From Bacteroidales bacterium (GTDB lineage: Bacteria; Bacteroidota; Bacteroidia; Bacteroidales; Muribaculaceae): DNA of 64,000 bases. The translations under genes and the position numbers were made by a program. Shown one piece after another: positions 6,799-21,500 of this stretch. The stretch is from contig SFFL01000001.1 of assembly GCA_004557825.1 (NCBI GenBank), forward strand, positions 124,001 to 188,000, read 5' to 3'. Position 1 is the stretch's first letter. Every line of letters starts with the position of its first letter. The notes under the pieces are model-generated. The model was given only the letters and a program-made list of their open reading frames with translations, was not told the origin of the DNA and did no database searches.

Positions 6799-8313
6799 AT
6801 GAAAATCAGAAAATATATCAGCATAACAGCGGCTACCGGCATATTTGCCCTTGTTGCGGCCGCCTGCTCCATGCAATATGATCCTGAGGGCACATATTCC
6901 GATGTCACCGAAGGTGTAACCGAGGAACAGGAAGAAGTAGTATTCAAAGACCATGCTGCTGTCGAGAGCTATATGACGAAAATGTATAAGCTCATCACCG
7001 ACCGGCAGGAACACTGGTACGTAGACCAGCTGCTGATTGCCGAATGTCATTCCGACAATGCCTATGCCGGTACTACAGGCGCCGAGGTCGTTCCTTTTGA
7101 GGACAACTCCATCGAAGGCTCCAATACCGTAATCAAGCGCGACTGGGACCGCTTTCTTGAAGACGCCGCCGTGGCTACCAAGATGATTGAGAACCTCGAC
7201 AAAGTAGCCGACGGCTCCCTTTCAGCCAACGAGCAAAAGACCTACGAAGCTCAGGCCCGTATTTTCCGCGCCATCGTCTGGTTTGATATGGTGCGCCTCT
7301 GGGGCGCAATTCCCATCATCAAGACCACTGCCGGCAATATCACCGCCGAAAATGTCGAGGAAATGTATGAAGCATATTTCCCGAAGCAGAGCACTATCGA
7401 AGAAGCCTACGCCGCTATCGAGAGCGACCTGCTCTTCGGCAAAGACAACGCTCCTGCCGTAAGCAGCGACAAGACAATCTTCTCGAAAGGTGTGGCCCAC
7501 GCATATCTCTGCAAATTATATGCTGAAAAACCCCTTCGCAACTACGACAAAGTGATTGAATATGCCAACGCCTGCCAGGCCGACGGCTATGACCTTGTCG
7601 ACGACATCAGCGAGATTTTCGGCGTAGATCCCGGCTCCTTCGAGCCTAAGCGCGATACCCGTGAGTCGATTCTCGAAGGGCACTGGTTTACGGGCGCCGG
7701 CAACTGGTGCACCTGGATGTTCGGTGCTCCCGTCGACAATCCCTCCTACGCATTCACCTGGGCTAAATGGGTGACCCCCTCACGCGACCTGGTATCGCTC
7801 TACAACCGCAACGGCGACACCAAGCGCTATACCCAGACAGTGACCTGGAGCGAATGTACATGGAGCAACTACTATCCGATGAGCAATTACGCCTTTATGT
7901 ATAAGTGCCGCTCGTCATACAGCAGCATTATCAAATGCCGCTATGCCGACATCCTGCTGCTTAAGGCCGAGGCCCTCCTCCAGAAGGGCGACCTCTCCGG
8001 AGCCGCCGACATCATCGACCGCATCCGCCAGCGTTCAGGCCTGCGCAAGCTCGATACCACTACCCGCTCGAGCTATGACTCTCTGCTCAAAGCTTACCTC
8101 GACGAGCGCCGCATGGAGCTTGCTATGGAGGGACAGCGCTGGTTCGACCTCTGCCGCCTCGACAAAGTGGAGGAAGTGATGAACGCCGTATATGCCAAGG
8201 ATTCCGGACGCCATGCACAGCGCTCTCCGTTTAATCAGTATTCCTACCTGCTGCCTATCCCGCAGGGAGCCATCGACCAGAACTCTAATCTGCAGCAGAA
8301 CCCCGGTTATTAA
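6799..8313 (+). CDS. susD: SusD/RagB family surface glycan-binding lipoprotein
   Basis: The 504-aa protein has a lipoprotein signal with lipobox VAAAC (C23). It carries the SusD pattern: N-terminal helical TPR-like region ('ARIFRAIVWFDMVRLWG') and C-terminal 'YADILLLKAEALLQKG' and 'YLDERRMELAMEGQRWFDL', ending 'LLPIPQGAIDQNSNLQQNPGY'. SusD proteins form the extracellular lid over SusC and capture glycan chains. It lies 17 nt after susC in the same transcription unit. Confidence 0.95.
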   Translation: MKIRKYISITAATGIFALVAAACSMQYDPEGTYSDVTEGVTEEQEEVVFKDHAAVESYMTKMYKLITDRQEHWYVDQLLIAECHSDNAYAGTTGAEVVPFEDNSIEGSNTVIKRDWDRFLEDAAVATKMIENLDKVADGSLSANEQKTYEAQARIFRAIVWFDMVRLWGAIPIIKTTAGNITAENVEEMYEAYFPKQSTIEEAYAAIESDLLFGKDNAPAVSSDKTIFSKGVAHAYLCKLYAEKPLRNYDKVIEYANACQADGYDLVDDISEIFGVDPGSFEPKRDTRESILEGHWFTGAGNWCTWMFGAPVDNPSYAFTWAKWVTPSRDLVSLYNRNGDTKRYTQTVTWSECTWSNYYPMSNYAFMYKCRSSYSSIIKCRYADILLLKAEALLQKGDLSGAADIIDRIRQRSGLRKLDTTTRSSYDSLLKAYLDERRMELAMEGQRWFDLCRLDKVEEVMNAVYAKDSGRHAQRSPFNQYSYLLPIPQGAIDQNSNLQQNPGY

Positions 8314-8338
8314 TCATCTTTAGCACACCGATATAATT

Positions 8339-9847
8339 ATGTATACATTCAATATTATCAATAAAAAGCTTATAGGCACCCTGCTCTGCAGCATGGTGCT
8401 GGTCAACGCGGCCTGCGACAACGGCAGCAACATTGAAATCTCCGACGAGCCGGATCCCGAGCTGCCCGTTTGGATCGACGGAGATGTGCGCGTGCTCACC
8501 ACCACCTCCACCCGCAGCCAGGACCTGACCCCCTCGAGCATAGCATTCTCCAAGCGCGATAATATGTCGCCCCGTTCGATTTACCTTGAATCCGACAAGA
8601 CCTACCAGGAAATCGACGGTTTCGGGGCTGCCATCACCGGCGCCACTGCCGTGAACCTGCTGAAGATGAACCCGGCCGACCGAGCCGAATTTCTTAAAGA
8701 AACCTTCTCGCCTACCGAAGGCTATGGATTCAGCTATGTGCGCATCTGCATAGGCTGCAGCGACTTCTCGCTCAGCGATTACACCTGCTGCGACACCAAA
8801 GGCATTGAGAATTTCGCCCTCACCAGCGAGGAAAACAACTACGTGATTCCGGTGATGAAGGAAATCCTCGCCATCAATCCCTCGATAAAGGTTATCGGTT
8901 CGCCCTGGACAGCTCCGCAGTGGATGAAAGTCGATAATCTTACCGATCGTAAGCCTCACAATTCCTGGACCGGCGGCCATCTCAATCCCGCTTACTATCA
9001 GGACTATGCCACTTATTTCGTGAAATGGATTCAGGCTATGGAGCAGAACGGCATCCATATCCACGCCGTGACCCTGCAGAACGAGCCGTTAAGCCCCGGC
9101 AACTCCGCGTCGATGGTTATGAACTGGGATGAGCAGCGCGAGTTTGTAAAGACAGCCGTCGGACCAAAGTTTGCCGCCGCCGGCATCAATGCCAAGATCT
9201 ACTGCTTCGACCACAACTATAATTACGACAACATCGAAGACCAGAAGGACTATCCGCTGCACATCTATGAAGATGCCGATGCTGCCCGCTATGTGGCCGG
9301 TGCCGCATATCACAACTACGGAGGCCGCCCCACGGTAATGTCGGGCGTTCACGATGCTTATCCCCAGAAGGAGCTCCTCTTCACAGAGACTACCGCCGGC
9401 GACTGGAACGACGGCTCCAACCTCTCGCTGCGCCTTGTGCCTGATATGGAGGAAATCTGCCTCGGCACTGTCAACAACTGGGCGCGCGGCGCCATCGTGT
9501 GGAATCTGATGCTCGACGCCAACCGTGGTCCCAATCGTCCGAAGGGCTGCACCAATGGCTTCGGCACTGTCGATATCGACGCTACCTACAAGAATATCAC
9601 CCGCAACTCATATTATTACATCATCGCACACATGGCTGGTGTCGTGAAGCCGGGAGCAAAACGCATCGGCACCTCGGGCTACACCGCTGCCGGACTCAAT
9701 TATGCCGCTTTTGTCAACCCCGACGGCACACACGCCTTCGTAGCGTCGAACAGCTCGACGGAGGAGCAGAAGATTACTCTCGACGACCGCACTCACCATT
9801 TCTCATGTGTTGTGCCCGCCAACGGCATCGCTTCTTTTATCTGGTAA
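8339..9847 (+). CDS. Glycoside hydrolase family 30 lipoprotein (probable endo-beta-1,6-glucanase)
   Basis: This 502-aa protein has a lipobox VNAAC (C26), so it is likely surface- or periplasm-anchored. A GH30 (beta/alpha)8 domain covers about 75-440 ('EIDGFGAAITGATAVNLL', 'IGSPWTAPQWMK'). The probable acid/base is E249 in LQNEPLSPGN and the nucleophile is E350 in LLFTETT. A C-terminal beta-sandwich ('PDGTHAFVASNSSTEEQKI') completes the family layout. GH30 includes glucosylceramidases, xylanases and beta-1,6-glucanases. The SusC-SusD-GH30-binding protein order matches known Bacteroides loci for fungal beta-1,6-glucan, which favours that substrate by inference. Confidence 0.88.
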   Translation: MYTFNIINKKLIGTLLCSMVLVNAACDNGSNIEISDEPDPELPVWIDGDVRVLTTTSTRSQDLTPSSIAFSKRDNMSPRSIYLESDKTYQEIDGFGAAITGATAVNLLKMNPADRAEFLKETFSPTEGYGFSYVRICIGCSDFSLSDYTCCDTKGIENFALTSEENNYVIPVMKEILAINPSIKVIGSPWTAPQWMKVDNLTDRKPHNSWTGGHLNPAYYQDYATYFVKWIQAMEQNGIHIHAVTLQNEPLSPGNSASMVMNWDEQREFVKTAVGPKFAAAGINAKIYCFDHNYNYDNIEDQKDYPLHIYEDADAARYVAGAAYHNYGGRPTVMSGVHDAYPQKELLFTETTAGDWNDGSNLSLRLVPDMEEICLGTVNNWARGAIVWNLMLDANRGPNRPKGCTNGFGTVDIDATYKNITRNSYYYIIAHMAGVVKPGAKRIGTSGYTAAGLNYAAFVNPDGTHAFVASNSSTEEQKITLDDRTHHFSCVVPANGIASFIW

Positions 9848-9873
9848 TATCACCCCGTTATAAAGACTAAATT

Positions 9874-11901
9874 ATGAAACTCCAGCATATTATTCCATTT
9901 TCTCTGATGCTTGCACTGCTGTGGTCGTGCAACGATGATGATATGCCGCTCGGCGCGCCGGTAATAAGCTATCCTGATGCTGCCGAGACAGCACACTTCG
10001 GCGATTCCCTGGCATTTACCGTAAAAGCGGAAGACCCCGAAGTGGCCCTTTCCACGCTCAAGGCTCAGCTTTTCTACGGCGATGATATGGTAGAAGAAAC
10101 CGTAATCCGCACCAAAATAAGCGGTCAGGAGTACACCGGCAAAATCTACCTCCCCTATTTTGCCAACGTTCCCGACGGCACAGCCACACTGCGTATGGTG
10201 CTTCAGAATGTCAATTTCACCACCACCGTACAAGAATACCCCGTAAAAATCACCCATCCCGATTTCCCCTACCTCACCCTCCGCACCGAAGATGGCGAGG
10301 AATACCGGATGGATAAAATCGACACCGAAACCTATGGTGTAACCCGCAAATTCGACCAGCAGCTCAAGGCCTACATCATCGGCCCGAAAGTAGGTGAATT
10401 CGGCAATGATATCATCTTCGGATATGAAAACTCCGAGGTGACCGTCAACGCTGAGAATCCTATCCCCTTCTCGAGCGCCCGAGGCGGGCAGTTTACCATT
10501 TCGCTCAACACGCGCACCTTTGAGGCTTCACCCTTCTCTACCCTGAAGCTCAACGGCAAGGAGCTTGTAGCTATTACCGAAACTACCTCCAGCGTAGACC
10601 TTACTCTCGACAAAGGCTCGCTCATCGTGCCCGAAGGCTTCTCCAACTTCGGTGAATGGTGGATTGATCCCGACTGGTTCACACGCAACGACGACGGCTC
10701 GCTCACCTTCCAGGCTATGCCAGGCAACTACCGCATCATCGCCGACCAGAAGCTGCAGTATTTCCGCGTAGAGACTCTGCTCAACGGTGCTCCCGCAGAA
10801 TTGCAGGACGATGGCTCCGGCGCCGTGTGGGTTATCGGCGAGGGCGTAGGCAAACCCTCGATCAGCGTCAACCAAGTAGGATGGACCACTGAAAAAGCAC
10901 TCTGTATGGCTCCGGTTTCCGACAAGGTTTACCGTATGACCCTTGTCGGCGGCAAGACTATCGCCACCGGCTCGATCAACTTCAAATTCTACGGCAATAT
11001 GGGTTGGAACTACGAGTTCCTGCACGACCGCATCACCTCCACATCCTCCGATATACTGATTGGCGATGGCAAGACCCATGATGACGGCAACCTCTATCTG
11101 GCCGATGGTGTCAAGCTGAAAGAGAATGTCATCTACGAATTCACCGTCGACTGCACAGCCGGCAAGGGTAAAGCTGTCCTCTCCGTCAAGGAGGCCGGCG
11201 AGCAGGAATTCGAGGAGAAGCCCATTATGCTCAACGGCGTGAAGATGAACACTTCCGACAATGCGCTTTATTCCCTCACCACCGACCTAAAGCAGGGTGC
11301 AAGCCTTGAATTCAGTTCGCTGAGCGATCTGGACAGCTACTATCTCGACCCCGACTACTTCAGCTATAACGCCGACAACGATGTCGTGACATTCCGTCCG
11401 GTCGACGGACACTACCGCGTGGTGCTCGACAAGCTTAATGCCACACTCTCGGCTCAGCGCTTCGACGGCGATTCTCCCGCCACACTCGGCACCAACGGCC
11501 ACGGCGCAATATATATACTCGGCTGGGGTGCCGGCACACCGAACCTCGACTACCAGTTTGGCTGGGAGCCTAACAATGCTTATGCTATGGCCGAAATCTC
11601 GCCCTGCGTCTACACCTTCACCGGCGTTGCCGGTCCTGAAAAAGGCTCTGTCACCGGTCAGCGTCTGCGCACCGACTATCTCGGTATCAAATTCTTCTTC
11701 CAGATAGGATGGGGCGGCGAATTCAGCGGCACCAACCAACTCACCGTGGCTTCCGGCTCAAAGTCGCTGTTAAATGTGATTAACACCGGCGATGTGAACC
11801 TTGCCAGTGGCGCCCAGCTCACCGAAGGCGCTACCTACCGCATCACCATCGACCTCTCGGCAGGTGTATCGGCAGGTGTCATTTCAATCGAAAAATTATA
11901 A
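9874..11901 (+). CDS. Surface glycan-binding lipoprotein with two homologous SusE/F-like modules
   Basis: The 675-aa protein has a lipobox LLWSC (C19), an Ig-like N-terminal domain (about 28-125, DUF5016-like) and two clearly homologous modules. Module 1 is about 215-455 and module 2 about 455-675. Both share 'WW/YYxDPDxFxxNxD', a 'GxYRVxxD' strand, 'GxGxPxx' and a final 'TYxxTxDxSAG' motif; this fits DUF5121-type modules. By position (fourth gene of the locus, after GH30) it is the SGBP that holds polysaccharide at the cell surface. No catalytic residues are evident. Confidence 0.8.
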   Translation: MKLQHIIPFSLMLALLWSCNDDDMPLGAPVISYPDAAETAHFGDSLAFTVKAEDPEVALSTLKAQLFYGDDMVEETVIRTKISGQEYTGKIYLPYFANVPDGTATLRMVLQNVNFTTTVQEYPVKITHPDFPYLTLRTEDGEEYRMDKIDTETYGVTRKFDQQLKAYIIGPKVGEFGNDIIFGYENSEVTVNAENPIPFSSARGGQFTISLNTRTFEASPFSTLKLNGKELVAITETTSSVDLTLDKGSLIVPEGFSNFGEWWIDPDWFTRNDDGSLTFQAMPGNYRIIADQKLQYFRVETLLNGAPAELQDDGSGAVWVIGEGVGKPSISVNQVGWTTEKALCMAPVSDKVYRMTLVGGKTIATGSINFKFYGNMGWNYEFLHDRITSTSSDILIGDGKTHDDGNLYLADGVKLKENVIYEFTVDCTAGKGKAVLSVKEAGEQEFEEKPIMLNGVKMNTSDNALYSLTTDLKQGASLEFSSLSDLDSYYLDPDYFSYNADNDVVTFRPVDGHYRVVLDKLNATLSAQRFDGDSPATLGTNGHGAIYILGWGAGTPNLDYQFGWEPNNAYAMAEISPCVYTFTGVAGPEKGSVTGQRLRTDYLGIKFFFQIGWGGEFSGTNQLTVASGSKSLLNVINTGDVNLASGAQLTEGATYRITIDLSAGVSAGVISIEKL

Positions 11902-11981
11902 TCCACTAAAATTAACCATATACCTCAACCTATTCAAAATTAACCAATACTATAATTTTCTAACCCTTAAACAAGGTAATC

Positions 11982-13520
11982 ATGAAAAAATTTCTATCTT
12001 TATTATCAGCCGCAGCCATTGCTGGTGTGTTCTCCACCGCACAGGCATTTACCCTGGTAATGCCCGGCACGTATAATAGCTGGAAACTCGAACAAAACCA
12101 GTTTGAATTAGTCGACGGTAAGTATCAACAGACAATACCCGACCTATACGGCGACTTCAAGGTTGTCGGCTACGACGGAGAATCCCCGTCCTGGCAATAC
12201 GAATACCGCAGCAACGGCACGACTGTTAAAAACGGTGTTGCTTACGAGGCCTCACTGCAAAATAAGGGCAATATTTTTCTCGATGGCTCTGCTGACAATT
12301 TGCATTACTACAACGCCAAGGTGACAGTCACTCTGAGCGACGACCTCCAAAATGCAACCATCCTGGTGAAAGCCGAGCGAGTAGAAAAACCGGCCGACAA
12401 GTGGCAGATTATCGGTGGAGACACACCGTTCGCATGGGATTTTAACGGCGCTCCCGAATTCGAAGCCACAGAGACAGACAACGTATTCAAGTATAGCTAC
12501 GAAGGCAAAATTCTTGCCGGAACAGAGTTCAAAATCGGTAAAAACGGTTCGTGGCAGAATACATACGCAACCAAAAACACACTCGAACGCAACACCGACT
12601 ACGTTGAACTTGATGGTCCCGGCGACCTGAAATACAACTGCAAAGCCCCTGAAGATGGTCTGCTCAATCCCACCTTCTTCATCAAAGTCGATGGCGACAA
12701 AGTATCATTAAAAATAGAAGCTGAAGCTATTCCGGAAGATCGCTTCCAATTACTTGGCGACGATCCTATAAAATGGGAATTCAGCAACGGCAGAATATTT
12801 GAGCGCCAGGAAAACGGCGACTACGTGCTTAAACTTGATGTCACACTTTGGGGTGGCTTTAGCTTCAAGATTGTAAGAAATGCCGACTGGAATCAGACCT
12901 TCTCTACCGGAAAAGAGATTACTTACGGCGATTTCTTCGCTCTTGACGGCCCCGCCGACCTCAAAGATATGAAATTACCCGCAGGTGACCTCGTAGATGC
13001 CACATTCACTCTTAAAGTTGACGGCGATAATGTGCAGTTGAAAGTTGAATCAAGCCCCGATACATGGCAGCTTATAGGCGACGAACCCCTCTCCTGGAAA
13101 TTTGGGACCAATTTTATGACACCGGCTGAGAACGGCGAATATGCTCTTACGGTAAAAGGCAAGTTTGCCGCCGGAGGCAAAGTAAAAGTTATCAAAAACT
13201 CACTCTGGAGCAACACTTATTCCTCCGCTGCTGAAATTACACTTGACAACTTCTTCGCTCTTGACGGTCCCGATAAAGATATTGCCGATATGATAGTTCC
13301 GGCTACCGGTCTGGAGGACCCCACCTTCACCCTCAAAGTGGAAGAAGGCACACCGAAACTCAAAGTTAAGAATGGCAAGTCATCCGGCATCGCCGACATC
13401 GAAGCCGACGACGCAGCCGAGGCAGTTTACTACAACCTGCAGGGCATCCGCATCAACAACCCCTCGCACGGCACATACATCCGCGTTACCAACAACCGCG
13501 CCTCCAAAGTCCGCCTCTAA
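11982..13520 (+). CDS. Secreted protein with four SusE/F-like repeat modules
   Basis: The 512-aa protein has an Sec signal peptide (MKKFLSLLSAAAIAGVFSTA, cleavage near AQA) but no lipobox. It then has four modules of about 105-115 aa beginning near 25, 137, 250 and 360. Modules 2-4 repeat 'WQLIGDEPLxWxF', 'FKIxKNxxWxxTY', 'FALDGPxDL' and 'DxTFTLKVDGDxVxLKV'. The C-terminus ('YYNLQGIRINNPSHGTYIRV') resembles the sorting-tail-like ending common in secreted Bacteroidales proteins. It lies 80 nt after the binding-protein gene and ends at a strong terminator, so it likely belongs to the glycan locus as an extra binding protein. The ligand is unknown. Confidence 0.7.
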   Translation: MKKFLSLLSAAAIAGVFSTAQAFTLVMPGTYNSWKLEQNQFELVDGKYQQTIPDLYGDFKVVGYDGESPSWQYEYRSNGTTVKNGVAYEASLQNKGNIFLDGSADNLHYYNAKVTVTLSDDLQNATILVKAERVEKPADKWQIIGGDTPFAWDFNGAPEFEATETDNVFKYSYEGKILAGTEFKIGKNGSWQNTYATKNTLERNTDYVELDGPGDLKYNCKAPEDGLLNPTFFIKVDGDKVSLKIEAEAIPEDRFQLLGDDPIKWEFSNGRIFERQENGDYVLKLDVTLWGGFSFKIVRNADWNQTFSTGKEITYGDFFALDGPADLKDMKLPAGDLVDATFTLKVDGDNVQLKVESSPDTWQLIGDEPLSWKFGTNFMTPAENGEYALTVKGKFAAGGKVKVIKNSLWSNTYSSAAEITLDNFFALDGPDKDIADMIVPATGLEDPTFTLKVEEGTPKLKVKNGKSSGIADIEADDAAEAVYYNLQGIRINNPSHGTYIRVTNNRASKVRL

Positions 13521-13534
13521 TCCCCTCCCCCATC

Positions 13535-13575
13535 AAAAAGGAGCTGTGCCATCCCCGGCACAGCTCCTTTTCTAT
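13535..13575. terminator. Strong bidirectional intrinsic terminator
   Basis: A 15-bp stem AAAAGGAGCTGTGCC / GGCACAGCTCCTTTT with a 6-nt loop. T-runs follow on both strands, so it can end both the glycan locus (+) and the small membrane-protein gene (-). Confidence 0.9.
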
Positions 13576-13588
13576 CTCCTACCCTACA

Positions 13589-13954
13589 TCAATCTACAGC
13601 CACCATATAAACAATTTCTGCTACAAAAACGCACCAGCTGAACGTGCATACAATGTGTAATATATACAGCCACCACTTTGATTTCGCATTATATAATAAA
13701 ACCAGGCCGATTGAGTAAGTCATAAGAAAGCATACGATAGTGCTGATTACCCTAAGATGCGGCACAAGCACTATCCATCCTTCGGGATTGAATAAGTCTC
13801 TGAAAAGCACATTCAGTGGGCTTTGTATAAAACATGGCATAACAAGAGACACCACCACAGCTGCTACTACGCAGAGCACTTTCCGTATTTTAGCATTCTG
13901 TTTTCTTGAATCCGGTGCTTCCGGCGTGTGAATATCACAATCTTGATTTTGCAT
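13589..13954 (-). CDS. Small membrane protein of unknown function
   Basis: The 121-aa product has a hydrophilic N-terminus and about three transmembrane segments: 'VLCVVAAVVVSLVMPCFI', 'VISTIVCFLMTYSIGLVLLY' and 'WLYILHIVCTFSWCVFVAEI'. I recognise no family. It is on the opposite strand from the glycan locus and shares its terminator. A perfect 13-bp hairpin lies 18 nt upstream of the start (13972-14009). Confidence 0.55.
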   Translation of the reverse strand: MQNQDCDIHTPEAPDSRKQNAKIRKVLCVVAAVVVSLVMPCFIQSPLNVLFRDLFNPEGWIVLVPHLRVISTIVCFLMTYSIGLVLLYNAKSKWWLYILHIVCTFSWCVFVAEIVYMVAVD

Positions 13955-13971
13955 AGTTTATCTGACTAAGA

Positions 13972-14009
13972 ATTATTGCTGTCCGATAAAAATTGAGGAC
14001 AGCAATAAT
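13972..14009. repeat. Perfect 13-bp inverted repeat with 12-nt loop
   Basis: ATTATTGCTGTCC at 13972-13984 pairs exactly with 13997-14009. No T-run follows on either strand, so it is not a typical terminator. It would lie in the leader of the small membrane-protein gene or act as an operator. Confidence 0.6.
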
Positions 14010-14052
14010 AAAAAATTATAAAGTTACTGATTGACTGGCAAAATTGAGGAAC

Positions 14053-14096
14053 AAAAACGGCGCCGCCACATTCCGGATTGCGGAGTGTGGCGGCGC
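14053..14096 (-). terminator. Intrinsic terminator of the rpoBC transcript
   Basis: An 11-bp G/C-rich stem GCGCCGCCACA / TGTGGCGGCGC (14060-14070 and 14086-14096) is extended by an inner TCCG/CGGA. On the minus strand it is followed by a short T-run (GTTTTTG). It lies about 100 nt after the rpoC stop. Confidence 0.85.
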
Positions 14097-14138
14097 ATTA
14101 TTGGGGTGGATTATGTCGGTCCGTCAAGCAGATGTCGC

Positions 14139-14174
14139 AAACTTAGCTGACTTAGCGGATTTCGCGAACTTAGG
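14139..14174 (+). repeat. Short 9-bp-period repeat between rpoC and its terminator
   Basis: Four units of 9 bp (aacttagct, gacttagcg, gatttcgcg, aacttaggg). The sequence TTAGCTGACTTAGC is nearly the same as part of the long 9-bp array at 51981-52115. Confidence 0.5.
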
Positions 14175-14195
14175 GGGCTGACATCCGTGTGGGTA

Positions 14196-18509
<4,314 letters not shown>

Positions 18510-18539
18510 ATATTATGTGGAGTTTTTGCTGTAATTGAA

Positions 18540-21500
18540 TTATTGCTCGAGATTGATGCTGAGGCCAAGGCCCTGAAGCTCATGGAGGAGCACGTTAAGC
18601 GACTCGGGGATGCCGGGGGTGGGCATAGGCTCGCCCTTGACAATAGCCTCGTAAGCCTTGGAGCGGCCGGTCACGTCGTCCGACTTGATGGTGAGGATTT
18701 CCTGCAGCACGTGCGATGCGCCGAATGCCTCAAGCGCCCAGACCTCCATCTCACCAAAGCGCTGGCCACCGAACTGTGCTTTACCGCCCAGAGGCTGCTG
18801 GGTGATGAGCGAGTACGGGCCGATGGAGCGTGCGTGCATCTTGTCTTCAACCATGTGGCCGAGTTTCAGCATGTAAATCACACCCACGGTAGCGGGCTGG
18901 TCGAAGCGCTCGCCGGTGCCGCCGTCGTAGAGGTATGTCTTGCCGTAGCGGGGAAGGCCTGCCTTGTCGGTCCAGGCGTTGAGGTCGTCGAGCGATGCAC
19001 CGTCGAAGATAGGTGTGGCGAACTTCTCGCCAAGCTCGCGGCCTGCCCAACCGAGAACGGTCTCGAAAATCTGACCCAGGTTCATACGCGAAGGCACACC
19101 CAGAGGGTTCAGACAGATGTCGACCGGAGTACCGTCGGCCAGGAAGGGCATATCCTCCTGACGTACCACGCGGGAAACGATACCTTTGTTACCGTGACGG
19201 CCGGCCATCTTATCGCCGACGCCAATCTTACGCTTCTTGGCGATGTAGACCTTGGCAATCTGGAGAATGCCCGAGGGAAGCTCGTCGCCTATGGAGATGT
19301 CGAATTTCTTGCGGCGCAGCTCGGCGTCGATTTCCTTCGACTTGCGCAGATAGTTCACGATGGTCTGACGGATCAGGTCGTTCTTATGAGCGTCGTCGGT
19401 CCACTTCGAGAGGTTGATGGTGTCGTAGTCGATATCCATCAGCACGGAGGGAACGAACTTGGCGCCCTTGGCAATGAGGTCGGTGCCGAGGAAGTCCTGG
19501 ACTCCGGCCGAGGTCTTGCCGTCGGTGAGCACCATCAGCTTGTCGACAAGCAGCTTCTTGAGCGAAGTAAGCTTCTCCTCGTATTCCTCGTCGAGCTTGG
19601 GCAGCAGAGCCTGTGTGGCTTTGTTGCGGCGGCCGGTCTTGGTGGCGCGGGAGAAGAGATTGGTTCCGATTACCACACCCTTGAGCGAGGGAGATGCCTT
19701 GAGGGATGCGTCCTTCACATCGCCGGCCTTGTCGCCGAAGATGGCACGGAGAAGTTTTTCCTCAGGAGTAGGATCGCTTTCGCCCTTAGGAGTAATCTTA
19801 CCGATCATAATGTCGCCGGGGACAACGTGGGCGCCGATGCGGATGATGCCGCGCTCGTCGAGGTCCTTGGTTGCGTCCTCCGACACGTTGGGGATATCGC
19901 TGGTGAGTTCCTCCATACCGCGCTTAGTCTCGCGCACTTCCAGAGAATACTCATCTACGTGAACCGAGGTAAGGATATCTTCCTTGACCATACGCTCGTT
20001 GAGCACGATGGCGTCCTCATAGTTGTAACCCTTCCAAGGCATGAAGGCCACTTTCAGGTTGCGACCCAGGGCGAGTTCGCCATTCTCGGTGGCGTAACCC
20101 TCGGTGAGGATGTCGCCCTTTTTCACGCGCTGGCCGCGAGAGCAGATGGGGCGCAGGTCGATGGTGGTCGACTGGTTGGTCTTGCGCCACTTCGGAATAT
20201 GGTATTCCTTTACTGCATCTTCGAAGGATACAAATTCCTGCTCCTCGTTGCGGTCATAGCGGATGCGGATGGTGGTGGCGTCGACAAATTCGATTGTGCC
20301 TTCGCCTTCGGCCATAATCTGTGTGCGGGAATCGCGCACGAGCTGACCCTCTATGCCGGTGCCCACGATAGGAGCCTCGCTGCGCATCAGAGGCACGGCC
20401 TGGCGCATCATATTCGATCCCATCAGCGCACGGTTGGCATCGTCGTGCTCCAGGAATGGAATGAGCGATGCGGCGATTGATGCAATCTGCTGGGGCGACA
20501 CATCCATAAGCTGGATTTCGCTGCCGGGAACGATAGGGAAGTCGGCGTCCTGACGGGCTTTCACCTTGGGATTGATGAACTTGCCGTTTTCGTCAACGGG
20601 CGCGTTGCCCTGGGCAATCATCTTGCCCTCTTCCATTTCGGCGGTGAGATACGACACGTGCGAGTTGTCCAGATCGACTACGCCATCCTTTACGGTGCGG
20701 TAGGGAGTCTCGATGAAACCGAGGTCGTTGATCTTGGCATACACGCAGAGCGACGAAATCAGACCGATGTTCGGGCCTTCAGGGGTCTCGATCGGGCAGA
20801 GACGGCCATAGTGAGTGTAGTGCACGTCGCGCACCTCGAAGCCTGCACGCTCACGCGACAGACCGCCGGGGCCGAGGGCCGACAGACGGCGTTTGTGGGT
20901 GATTTCGGCCAGAGGGTTGGTCTGGTCCATAAACTGCGACAGGGCGTTGGTGCCGAAGTAGGTGTTGATTACCGACGAGATTGTCTTGGCATTGATCAGG
21001 TCGATGGGGGTGAACACCTCATTGTCGCGCACGTTCATACGTTCGCGGATGGTGCGCGACATACGGGCCAGGCCCACGCCGAACTGGTTGTAGAGCTGCT
21101 CGCCTACTGTGCGCACACGACGGTTGCTCAGGTGGTCGATATCATCCACATCGGTCTTGGAGTTGATAAGCTCGATGAGATATTTGATGATCTCGATGAT
21201 GTCCTCCTTGGTGAGCACGCGCACGTCAATGGGAGTGTCGAGCGACAGCTTTTTGTTGATACGGTAGCGGCCTACCTCGCCGAGGTCGTAACGCTTCTCT
21301 GAGAAGAAAAGGTTGGTGATGACCTCGCGGGCGGAGGCATCGTCTGGCGGCTCGGCGTTGCGCAGCTGGCGATAAATATATTGGATAGCCTCCTTTTCGG
21401 AGTTGGTGGTATCTTTCTTGAGAGTGTTGAAGATGATAGCGTAGTCCGACGAGTTCACATCCTCCTTGTGGAGCAGGATGGTTTCTACACCGGATTCCAG

